Assembly: GCA_900547345.1 (NCBI GenBank)
Contig: URGG01000018.1
Location: 1 to 24,134, forward strand
Reading direction: 5' to 3'
DNA: 24,134 nucleotides
Source: an uncultured Collinsella sp.
GTDB taxonomy: Bacteria > Actinomycetota > Coriobacteriia > Coriobacteriales > Coriobacteriaceae
In this document: positions 14,218 to 24,134 of the stretch, in pieces
How positions within the stretch are numbered: the first letter of the stretch is position 1
Layout: each line of letters begins with the position of its first letter
Program-made: the position numbers and the translations under genes
Notes under the pieces: generated by a model
The model's input: the letters and a program-made list of their open reading frames with translations, nothing else
What the model was told of the DNA's origin: nothing
The model's database searches: none

Positions 14218-15522
14218 TTGAAGGCGGACACTCAAACCATCGACATCCTGTTGTTGGGCAGCGGCGGCCGCGAGCATGCTCTGGCAGCCAAGCTCGCAGC
14301 ATCACCGCGCGCCGGCAAGCTCTACATCGCGCCGGGTAACGGCGGCACCGCGAGCTGCGGCGAGAATGTGGTTCTCGACGATTGCGATCCTGCTGCCGTG
14401 GCGGCGTTTGCGCAGAGCCATGGATGCGGACTCGTTGTGATTGGCCCCGAGGCTCCGCTCGTGGCGGGCGTGGCCGACGCCGTGCGCGCGGCGGGTATTC
14501 CCTGCTTTGGCCCGGGTGCCGAGGGTGCCCAGATGGAGGGCTCCAAGCTGTTCTCCAAGCAGCTCATGGAGCGTGCCGGTATCCCGACGGCAGCCTATGG
14601 CTCCTTTTCCCCTGAGGCCTCGGGCCTCCCCCCTGAGCGCACGCAGGGCGCTCCGCTGGTCGTGAAGGCCGACGGCCTTGCCGCGGGCAAAGGCGTTATC
14701 GTGGCGACCGAACTTGAGCAGGCCGAGGAAGCCGTGCGTGAGTGCTTTGGCGGCACCTTTGGCGATGCCGGCAACACGGTGGTTATCGAGGAGATGCTCG
14801 TTGGCCCCGAGTGCTCGCTGCTGGCCTTTACCGACGGCAAGACCGTGCGTCCCATGGCCACCTCGCAGGATCACAAGCGTGCGCTCGAGGGCGACAAAGG
14901 CCCCAACACCGGCGGCATGGGCGTCTACAGTCCGGTGCCCATCGTGACCGACGAGGAGCACGCCACCATGGTGAAGGTCATGGAGCGGACCGTGGCAGAG
15001 CTCGCTGCCGAGGGTATCGACTACCGCGGCTGCCTGTACGGCGGCTTTATGCTTACCCCCGCCGGCCCCAAGGTGCTGGAGTTCAATGCCCGTTTTGGCG
15101 ATCCCGAGACGCAGGTCGTGCTGCCGCGCCTTAAGAACGACCTGGTCGAGGTCATGCTCGCCTGCGCCAACTGCGAACTCGATCAGGTTGAGCTCGATTG
15201 GCGTGACGAGTGGGCCGTGGCCGTTGTCCTGACGAGTGCGGGCTATCCCGGCAGCTACGAGAAGGGCAAGGTCATTACCGGTATCGAGGATGCCGAGGCC
15301 ATGGAGAACGTGACGGTGTACCACGCCGGCACCGCTGTGGTGGACGGCAAGCTCGTGACAAACGGCGGTCGCGTGCTCGCCGTGACCGCGCTGGGCGACA
15401 CGTTCGAGAACGCCCGCGACCTTGCCTACGAGGCCTGCGAGAAGATCGACTTTGAGGGTAAGACCCTGCGTCACGACATTGGCCTGCGCGCGTTGCGCGG
15501 CCGCGACGCCTGGGATGCCTAA
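14218..15522 (+). CDS. purD: Phosphoribosylamine-glycine ligase (GAR synthetase)
   Basis: A 434-residue ATP-grasp enzyme joining phosphoribosylamine and glycine with ATP in de novo purine synthesis. The N-terminal domain has ILLLGSGGREHALA and IAPGNGGT. The LVVIGPEAPLVAGVAD and FGPGAEGAQMEGSK segments are standard. The ATP-grasp core includes VVKADGLAAGKGV, TSQDHKRALEGDKGPNTGG (in part), and ARFGDPETQ, which supplies metal-binding residues. The start codon is TTG, set by GAGGAGG at 14206-14212. It is 118 bases after purA; the Nudix gene follows 12 bases after its stop in the reading used, so the latter two are probably co-transcribed. Confidence 0.96.
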   Translation: MKADTQTIDILLLGSGGREHALAAKLAASPRAGKLYIAPGNGGTASCGENVVLDDCDPAAVAAFAQSHGCGLVVIGPEAPLVAGVADAVRAAGIPCFGPGAEGAQMEGSKLFSKQLMERAGIPTAAYGSFSPEASGLPPERTQGAPLVVKADGLAAGKGVIVATELEQAEEAVRECFGGTFGDAGNTVVIEEMLVGPECSLLAFTDGKTVRPMATSQDHKRALEGDKGPNTGGMGVYSPVPIVTDEEHATMVKVMERTVAELAAEGIDYRGCLYGGFMLTPAGPKVLEFNARFGDPETQVVLPRLKNDLVEVMLACANCELDQVELDWRDEWAVAVVLTSAGYPGSYEKGKVITGIEDAEAMENVTVYHAGTAVVDGKLVTNGGRVLAVTALGDTFENARDLAYEACEKIDFEGKTLRHDIGLRALRGRDAWDA

Positions 15523-15543
15523 AATCCGAGAGGAATGAGACGG

Positions 15544-16239
15544 ATGGACGATAAGAACGAAGAGCTCGTGGACGCGCAGATCGTCGAGGAAGACGGTCGC
15601 GCGTACGGACACGCAGAGGGCGAGCCGGGCGGCGAGGTTGCCGACGAACCGGCGCTGGTGCTGGGGGACGACGACCCGCACGATGCTGAGCTGCACGAGA
15701 AGATTCTTTCAGAGGAGTGTGCCTGGAAGGGCAAGATCCTCGACGTCCACCGTCTTGAGGTTGAACTGCCCAACGGTCACCGCAGCGCCCGCGATATCGT
15801 TCGCCATCCGGGTGCGGCGGCCGTTGTGGCGCTGACCGAGAGCGGCAAGATCGTGCTGGTGCGTCAGTACCGCACCGCCATCGACCGCGTGACGGTCGAG
15901 ATTCCCGCCGGCAAGCTCGATCCGGGCGAGGACCCGCTCGATTGCGCCAAGCGCGAGCTGCACGAGGAGACGGGCTTTAAGGCCGGCCGCATCCGCTTTT
16001 TGACGTCGATTGTCACGACCTGCGGTTTTTGCGACGAGATCATTCACATCTACCTGGCTACCAAGCTCGAGTTTGATGCGCCCGATCCCGACGATGACGA
16101 GTTTGTCAACGTTGACCTAGTACCGCTGCACGAGCTGATCGACGCCGTGCTCGACGGCAAGATCGAAGACGCCAAGACCGTCGTAGGCGCCTTGGCCTGC
16201 GATAGCATCGCGCACAGGCTGGGCGGGGCCGAGCTTTAA
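15544..16239 (+). CDS. Nudix hydrolase, ADP-ribose pyrophosphatase-like, with acidic N-terminal extension
   Basis: A 231-residue protein. A complete Nudix box lies at about 123-145 (GKLDPGEDP...RELHEETGF), matching the GX5EX7REUXEEXGU metal-binding signature. The upstream VVALTESGKIVLVRQYR and the following FLTSIVTTCGFCDEIIHIYLA fit ADP-ribose pyrophosphatases, which split ADP-ribose into AMP and ribose 5-phosphate. Residues 1 to about 55 form an acidic extension absent from minimal family members. ATG 15544 is preferred: AGAGGA ends nine bases before it, but abuts the alternative ATG at 15535. It probably shares a transcript with purD. Confidence 0.88.
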   Translation: MDDKNEELVDAQIVEEDGRAYGHAEGEPGGEVADEPALVLGDDDPHDAELHEKILSEECAWKGKILDVHRLEVELPNGHRSARDIVRHPGAAAVVALTESGKIVLVRQYRTAIDRVTVEIPAGKLDPGEDPLDCAKRELHEETGFKAGRIRFLTSIVTTCGFCDEIIHIYLATKLEFDAPDPDDDEFVNVDLVPLHELIDAVLDGKIEDAKTVVGALACDSIAHRLGGAEL

Positions 16240-16278
16240 CGAGCGGGGATGATCCCGCAGGTTTGTGTAAGTCAGCGA

Positions 16279-16376
16279 AAGTGCTCCATTTGAGACAAGG
16301 TGGCCTAAAAGAGGAGGGAAGCGTATGGATATACGCGACCGACGATTGAAGGCCAGATTGTCCAAATGGAGCACTT
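16279..16376. repeat. Long imperfect inverted repeat upstream of the ABC exporter gene
   Basis: The left arm 16279-16306 begins AAGTGCTCCATTTG and ends GGCCT. The right arm 16350-16376 is its reverse complement: 14 perfect pairs, one bulged A, six pairs (GACAA/T...), a 2x2 internal mismatch, then A/GGCCT pairs. The 43-base loop contains GAGGAGG and an ATG. Within it GCGTAT/ATACGC (16321-16336) forms a perfect 6-bp stem over that ATG. It looks like either a small mobile element with terminal inverted repeats or a structured mRNA leader. Confidence 0.7.
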
Positions 16377-16392
16377 GCAGCGTCGAGACGAA

Positions 16393-16414
16393 ACGCGGTT
16401 TGGTAAAACCGCGT
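16393..16414 (+). promoter_or_regulatory. Perfect 9-bp hairpin abutting the ABC exporter ribosome binding site
   Basis: ACGCGGTTT (16393-16401) pairs with AAACCGCGT (16406-16414) around GGTA. The AAGG of the ribosome binding site begins on the next base, so folding could tune ribosome access. Confidence 0.55.
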
Positions 16415-16423
16415 AAGGTGATT

Positions 16424-18196
16424 ATGTTTAAGAGGTTTTTGTCTTATTACAAGCCCCAGATGGGGCTTTTTGTTGCTGATACTGTTTGTGCTCTGGTGCT
16501 TGCCGCCATTGACCTGGCGTTCCCCATTATCCTGCGCAATTTGACCGGTGGGCTGTTTACCCAGGGCCAGGCTGCCATTATGCAGGCGCTCGGTATGATC
16601 GCGGTGGGGCTGGTGCTGATGTATGCCGTTCGCTGCGCCTGCCGCTACTTTGTGAGCTACTGGGGCCACGTGATGGGTGCGCGCATGGAGTCCAAGATGC
16701 GCGAGGACCTGTTTGACCAGTACGAGCGCTTTAGCTTTGCGTACTTCGACCGCAACAGTTCGGGCGACATGATGAGCCGCGTGGTCAACGATCTGTTCGA
16801 TATCTGCGAGGCGGCACACCACGTGCCCGAGTGGATCATCATCTGCGGCATCGAGATTATTGGCTCGTTTGCAATCCTCTTTACCATCGCCCCGGTGCTG
16901 GCGCTCGCCATGGCCGTGGTGACGGCGGCGTTTGCGGTCATCATGTTTTGGCAGAACATGCGTATGCGCGAGGTTTTTAGCGACAACCGCAAAAAGATCA
17001 GCGGCATCAATGCGCAGCTGCAGGATTCGCTTGCGGGCATGCGCGTAGTCAAGAGCTTTGCCAACGAGGAGACCGAGCGCGCCAAGTTCCGTGCCTCTAA
17101 CGATCGCTACCTTTCGTCCAAGGAGAACATGTATCACGCCATGGGCGTCTATACCGCGACGTATGGCCTGCTCTCGGGTGTGCTCTATGTGATCGTGGTG
17201 CTGCTGGGCGGCTGGCTGGTCGCCCAGGGACAGCTGCAGGCGGTCGATATGGCGACCTTTGCACTCTATATTTCGCTGTTCTGCACGCCGCTCGAGACGC
17301 TCGTCAATTCGGCCGAAACGTATCAGAAGGCTATCGCCGGCTTTAAACGTATGGACGAGGCGCTCTCGACCGCGCCGGATATCCAGGACAAGCCGGGCGC
17401 TACGGATCTGCAGGTGACTGCCGGCGCCGTGGAGTATCACGACGTGTGCTTTAACTACGAGGATGTCGAGCTGGGCGAGGGATATGCCGGCGAGCGTCCC
17501 GTTATCGACCATATGAATCTGTCCATCAAGCCCGGGCAGACCATCGCGCTGGTTGGCCCTTCGGGCGGCGGCAAGTCCACAATCTGTTCGCTGCTGCCGC
17601 GCTTTTATGACGTGGCTACCGGATCCATTAGCATCGACGGTCAGGACGTGCGCGATGTGACGCAGCAGAGCCTGCGCCGCGCCATCGGCCTGGTGCAGCA
17701 GGATGTCTATCTATTTGACGGTACGATTGGCGAGAACATCGCCTACGGCAAGCCGGGCGCCACGGCAGAAGAGATCGCCGAGGCCGCCCGTCGCGCCAAC
17801 ATCGATGCCTTTATCGAGTCGCTTCCGCAGGGCTACGACACCGTGGTGGGCGAGCGCGGCAGCCGTCTTTCGGGCGGACAGAAGCAGCGCGTTGCCATCG
17901 CGCGCGTGTTTCTCAAGAACCCCAAGATCCTGATTTTGGACGAGGCGACGAGTGCTTTGGATAACGAGAGCGAGGAGGCGGTGCAGGAGTCACTCGAAGA
18001 GCTGGCACGCGGCCGCACCACGATTATTATCGCCCACCGTCTTTCGACCATTAAGCATGCCGATGAGATTGCGACCGTTGAGCATGGTCGCGTTGTGGAG
18101 CGTGGCACGCACGAGGAGCTTCTCGCCCGTGGCGGCACCTATGCCCGTTACTATCGAATGCAGTTCGAAGGTGCGCGTGCGCACGAGCTCGACTGA
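16424..18196 (+). CDS. ABC transporter half-exporter (fused membrane and ATPase domains)
   Basis: A 590-residue type IV ABC half-exporter that would act as a dimer in the membrane. The transmembrane domain (about 1-300, six helices starting FKRFLSYYKPQMGLF) precedes the ATPase domain (about 345-590). That domain has Walker A GPSGGGKST at 378-386, a Q-loop near LVQQDVYLFDGTIGENI, signature LSGGQ at 482-486, Walker B ILILDEAT near 503-510, and the H-loop IIAHRLST. Substrates of such MsbA/LmrA-like proteins are lipids, drugs or peptides and cannot be told here. Start choice is open. ATG 16424 (TAAGGTG upstream) gives the family N-terminus, but an in-frame ATG at 16325 has a stronger ribosome binding site (GAGGAGGG) and would add 33 residues of unrelated sequence. 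Confidence 0.88.
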   Translation: MFKRFLSYYKPQMGLFVADTVCALVLAAIDLAFPIILRNLTGGLFTQGQAAIMQALGMIAVGLVLMYAVRCACRYFVSYWGHVMGARMESKMREDLFDQYERFSFAYFDRNSSGDMMSRVVNDLFDICEAAHHVPEWIIICGIEIIGSFAILFTIAPVLALAMAVVTAAFAVIMFWQNMRMREVFSDNRKKISGINAQLQDSLAGMRVVKSFANEETERAKFRASNDRYLSSKENMYHAMGVYTATYGLLSGVLYVIVVLLGGWLVAQGQLQAVDMATFALYISLFCTPLETLVNSAETYQKAIAGFKRMDEALSTAPDIQDKPGATDLQVTAGAVEYHDVCFNYEDVELGEGYAGERPVIDHMNLSIKPGQTIALVGPSGGGKSTICSLLPRFYDVATGSISIDGQDVRDVTQQSLRRAIGLVQQDVYLFDGTIGENIAYGKPGATAEEIAEAARRANIDAFIESLPQGYDTVVGERGSRLSGGQKQRVAIARVFLKNPKILILDEATSALDNESEEAVQESLEELARGRTTIIIAHRLSTIKHADEIATVEHGRVVERGTHEELLARGGTYARYYRMQFEGARAHELD

Positions 18197-18215
18197 TTGA
18201 TATGACAGGAAGTTT

Positions 18216-19181
18216 ATGGCTGACAAGAACCCTTTGACTCCGGAAGAAGTGACGGAGTTATTCTCCGAAATCGATGCATCCGGCGTCTTGGATCCCACGC
18301 TCGCCAAAAAGCGTACCGAGCGCATGCGTGAGAAGGAGGCTGCGGCCAAGCGCGGTGACAAAGCGGCGCTAGCGCAGCTGCGCAGCGAGGACCGCGCGAG
18401 CCAGGCAAAACATATCGACCCGCTGTCCGAGGACGATCCTTCGGGCTCGCAGGTGAGCCATACCATTACGAAGACCGCGATGGCCGTGGTCATCGGTATT
18501 TTGGTGCTGATCGTGGGCATGCAGATTGGCTACGGCGTGATGCGTCGTCTGAACACCGCCAACCTGTCCGAGAGCGTTTCGGTCGATACCGTTTCGACCG
18601 CGCTCAAGGGTGGACTTGAATGGGGCAACGGCTTTACGCAGTTCCCGCTCGACTTTACCGTCGATGAAGCCGATGAACGCACGGGCACGGTCGAGGTGAC
18701 GGTGTTGGACACATCGTCTGCCAACGAGCTCGAGCTGCTGTCCAACGGGCAGATTCAGGCCGCGGCGCTTGCGACCAACGCGTTGCTCAACGATAAGATC
18801 GACCGCGTGGTGTATAACGTTCACGCCTATATCGACGAGGATAGCAACATTCAGCACGATTCCTTCTTTGGCATGTTCCCCGCGCGCGGCCACCAGAGCG
18901 CCATTTTGACGTTCGTGTGGACCAAGAGCTCATCCAACGCCACGAGTATCGACTGGAAGATGCGCATCGTGAGTATGGATGACACCATCGCCGAGCGCAT
19001 TCAGAAGCAGGTGAACTCGGTGTCGTCGTTGATTGAGGACCCGGTGGTGAGCCAGACCAAGATTGACGAGGAAAAAGCCGAGCGCGATCTGGAGCATCGT
19101 CTGCATGGCCGCGAGATTTTCCGTGGCGGCAAGCCCGATCGCACACCGTCCGAACTGCTGGAGCAGGACAAGAAAAAATAA
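18216..19181 (+). CDS. Membrane-anchored protein of unknown function
   Basis: A 321-residue protein I do not recognise. Residues 1-85 are charged and hydrophilic, including a Lys/Arg/Glu/Ala-rich segment (about 27-60) that could be helical or coiled-coil. One clear membrane segment (about 87-110, VVIGILVLIVGMQIGYGV) follows. The C-terminal 210 residues would lie outside the cell if the positive-inside rule holds. They read as an alpha/beta domain with TFVWTKSSS and DWKMRIVSMDD stretches, ending in a lysine-rich tail (EQDKKK). AGGAAG precedes the ATG, 19 bases after the ABC exporter stop, so the two are likely co-transcribed and the protein may assist the exporter. That link is inference from position only. 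Confidence 0.7.
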   Translation: MADKNPLTPEEVTELFSEIDASGVLDPTLAKKRTERMREKEAAAKRGDKAALAQLRSEDRASQAKHIDPLSEDDPSGSQVSHTITKTAMAVVIGILVLIVGMQIGYGVMRRLNTANLSESVSVDTVSTALKGGLEWGNGFTQFPLDFTVDEADERTGTVEVTVLDTSSANELELLSNGQIQAAALATNALLNDKIDRVVYNVHAYIDEDSNIQHDSFFGMFPARGHQSAILTFVWTKSSSNATSIDWKMRIVSMDDTIAERIQKQVNSVSSLIEDPVVSQTKIDEEKAERDLEHRLHGREIFRGGKPDRTPSELLEQDKKK

Positions 19182-19187
19182 GACGCC

Positions 19188-19228
19188 ATCATCCCGCGTG
19201 AGCCACAAGCCCCGCGGGATGATTTTTT
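19188..19228 (+). terminator. Intrinsic terminator of the ABC exporter unit
   Basis: ATCATCCCGCG (19188-19198) pairs perfectly with CGCGGGATGAT (19213-19223) around a 14-base loop, followed by TTTTT. Confidence 0.9.
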
Positions 19229-19351
19229 AATCCCCGTCCCAGAGAAATCATTATGCATAGAAAGTCATAATTATCATTTCGTAAACATTTCGATGAAATT
19301 AACGCCATGAGGCATGCTTGCGGTTACAATACCGCGAGGCCTAACTACACA

Positions 19352-19384
19352 CCTTTAAGCCGGTCCTGTGAGACCGGGAAGGAG
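19352..19384 (+). promoter_or_regulatory. PyrR-binding RNA loop overlapping the carA ribosome binding site
   Basis: CCTTTAAG (19352-19359), CCGGTC (19360-19365), loop CTGTGA, GACCGG (19372-19377), then GAAGGAG. This matches the known PyrR recognition hairpin: a TCCTGTGAGA-type loop, a purine-rich internal bulge, and an outer CCTT/AAGG stem. The AAGG of the outer stem is the carA ribosome binding site. The arrangement equals that described for mycobacterial pyr genes, where PyrR with uridine nucleotides stabilises the hairpin and blocks translation. No terminator/antiterminator pair is visible, so control is probably translational. Confidence 0.85.
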
Positions 19385-19388
19385 AATT

Positions 19389-20834
19389 ATGGCGAACAAC
19401 CATACCGCGGGCGCTGCCGCCCGCACCTTCGCGCCCAGCGAGCTTTGCCAGCGTATGCTGGCCAAAACCAGCAAGGGCACCTGCGGTCCCTGCATCCTGT
19501 ATCTTGAGGATGGGACCATTTTTTATGGACGTGCATGCGGCGCCGAGGGCACCGCGACCGGCGAAGTTTGTTTCAACACCTCGCTCGAGGGCTACTTTGA
19601 GGTCATGACCGACCCGAGTTATGCCGGCCAAATCGTAACCATGACCTATCCGCAGATCGGCAACTACGGTATCGACGAGACCGACGTCCAGTCGGCCTTC
19701 CCCGGCGACGCCGTGCGCCCTGCGAGCGCTCCGGCCATGCGCGGCATGATCGTTCGCGACATGTGCGCCACGCCTTCTAACTGGCGCTCGGCCGTCAGCG
19801 TGCCGGAGTACCTGCGCGCTCACGGCATCGTCGCTATCGAGGGTGTCGACACTCGCGCCCTGGTGCGCCACCTGCGCGACAATGGTTCCAAGATGGGCAT
19901 TATTTCGACCGAGATCTTCGACGTCGACGAGCTTGCCGAGCGTCTGGCCGCAGCGCCCACGCTGGTAGGCGAGAACCTGGTCAAGACCGTAAGTTGCCCC
20001 GTACCTCACGAGTTTGTGGCCGCCGACCTGCCTGCCACGCATGACTTTGCGCTTACGGCTGCCGCTCCTGCCCGTCACAAAGTGGTCGCCTACGACTGCG
20101 GTGTGAAGCGCGGCATTCTGGAGGGTCTGGTCCGCGCCGGCTGCGACCTTACCGTCGTGCCGTGGGATACGCCCGCGAGTGAGGTGCTCGACATGAATCC
20201 CGATGGCGTCTTTTTGTCCAATGGTCCCGGCGACCCCGACGCCGTGGTGGAGACCTACGAGCAGGTGCAGCAGCTGATCGGCAAGGTGCCGGTCTTTGGT
20301 ATTTGTCTTGGTCACCAGATGATCAGCCTGGCCTGCGGCGCTCAGATGGAAAAGCTTAAGTTCGGTCACCGCGGTGGCAACCAGCCGGCCATGAACCTGG
20401 TAAGCCGTCGCGTGGAGATTACCGCGCAAAACCATGGCTTTGGTCTGCTGTTCCCCAGCTTGGGCAAGCTTGTCCCCGAGTTTTCCGGCGGCGAGACCGA
20501 GCATGCGGCCGATGGGGATCTGCGCGTCTGGGTGCGCCGCGGCATCGCGCCAGTCGTGATGAACGAGCGCTTCGGCCGCATTCGCCTGACGCATGTGAAC
20601 CTCAACGACGGCACCGCCGAGGGCATCCAGCTGCTCGACGCGCCGTGCTTCTCGGTGCAGTACCACCCCGAGGCCTCGCCCGGACCCACCGATGCCCACT
20701 ATCTCTTTACCGCCTTTACGCGACTCATGGACGGCGAGGAGAACTACCTGGACATCGACACCGCGAAGGACCGCCTGCAGGGCTGGAACTTTGCCGACAA
20801 TGGTTCCGCTGCGACCGAGACCGAGGAGAACTAA
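19389..20834 (+). CDS. carA: Carbamoyl-phosphate synthase, small (glutaminase) subunit
   Basis: A 481-residue subunit that hydrolyses glutamine and passes ammonia to CarB for carbamoyl phosphate. The N-terminal CarA domain has YLEDGTIFYGRACGAEGTATGEVCFNTS (residues about 37-64, family signature) and MTYPQIGNYG. The C-terminal class I glutamine amidotransferase domain (about 225-450) has NGPGDPDAV and GICLGHQ with nucleophile C306. QYHPEASPGP gives the remaining triad residues H426 and E428. It is longer than the usual 360-380 residues, with an N-terminal extension and an insert around 355-385. ATG 19389 has AAGGAG six bases upstream, inside the PyrR hairpin. The carB gene begins one base after its stop. 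Confidence 0.96.
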   Translation: MANNHTAGAAARTFAPSELCQRMLAKTSKGTCGPCILYLEDGTIFYGRACGAEGTATGEVCFNTSLEGYFEVMTDPSYAGQIVTMTYPQIGNYGIDETDVQSAFPGDAVRPASAPAMRGMIVRDMCATPSNWRSAVSVPEYLRAHGIVAIEGVDTRALVRHLRDNGSKMGIISTEIFDVDELAERLAAAPTLVGENLVKTVSCPVPHEFVAADLPATHDFALTAAAPARHKVVAYDCGVKRGILEGLVRAGCDLTVVPWDTPASEVLDMNPDGVFLSNGPGDPDAVVETYEQVQQLIGKVPVFGICLGHQMISLACGAQMEKLKFGHRGGNQPAMNLVSRRVEITAQNHGFGLLFPSLGKLVPEFSGGETEHAADGDLRVWVRRGIAPVVMNERFGRIRLTHVNLNDGTAEGIQLLDAPCFSVQYHPEASPGPTDAHYLFTAFTRLMDGEENYLDIDTAKDRLQGWNFADNGSAATETEEN

Positions 20835-20835
20835 C

Positions 20836-24134
<3,299 letters not shown>

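Noticed and set aside
16325..16423. The upstream ATG at 16325 as the annotated start of the ABC exporter
   Set aside because: Its ribosome binding site is strong, but the 33 added residues come from the inverted-repeat region and do not resemble exporter N-termini; it is kept as an alternative.

Overview
The window looks like chromosomal DNA of a high-GC actinobacterium of the class Coriobacteriia, most likely a gut Collinsella-type organism. This rests on GC-rich codon use, the gene order rpsF-ssb-rpsR-rplI-dnaB, LPxTG-like surface proteins of a Gram-positive wall, and a mycobacterial-style PyrR mRNA site in front of carA. The species assignment is inference; no marker gene such as 16S rRNA is present.

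Positions 1-6326 are accessory in character. The 3' part of a HAD-family phosphatase gene is followed by an AT-rich 505-base spacer with a good promoter. Then comes a two-gene, translationally coupled operon of sortase-anchored surface proteins: a large beta-helix adhesin with two Spy0128/FctA-like isopeptide domains and LPLSG, and a pilin-like protein with MPSTG. No sortase gene is present. A 17-codon ORF with a strong ribosome binding site sits where a third cistron would begin. A bidirectional terminator separates this operon from convergent genes.

Positions 6373-8912 are read from the minus strand: a bactofilin-like secreted/membrane protein, a UPF0126/TRIC-type membrane protein, and two tRNA-Ser genes (CGA and GGA anticodons), each with its own terminator. 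Next to tRNA-Ser(CGA) lies an unexplained block of three perfect hairpins ending in an inverted 25-bp copy of the tRNA 3' end.

Positions 8913-12748 hold a 504-base spacer with DnaA-box-like sequences, then rpsF (S6), ssb, rpsR (S18), rplI (L9 with an acidic tail), a strong terminator, and dnaB. These link translation and DNA replication as in many bacteria. Positions 12813-16239 hold purA, purD and an ADP-ribose pyrophosphatase-like Nudix gene.

Positions 16240-19228 hold an ABC half-exporter with a highly structured leader (long inverted repeat plus nested hairpins), a conserved-looking membrane-anchored protein of unknown function, and a terminator. Positions 19352-24134 hold carA and a 3'-truncated carB, which make carbamoyl phosphate for pyrimidines and arginine. 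They are preceded by an RNA hairpin that matches the PyrR binding loop and sequesters the carA ribosome binding site.

The best candidates for something undescribed are the leader at 16279-16414, the hairpin block with the inverted tRNA tail at 8493-8708, and the apparently decayed third cistron of the pilus operon.
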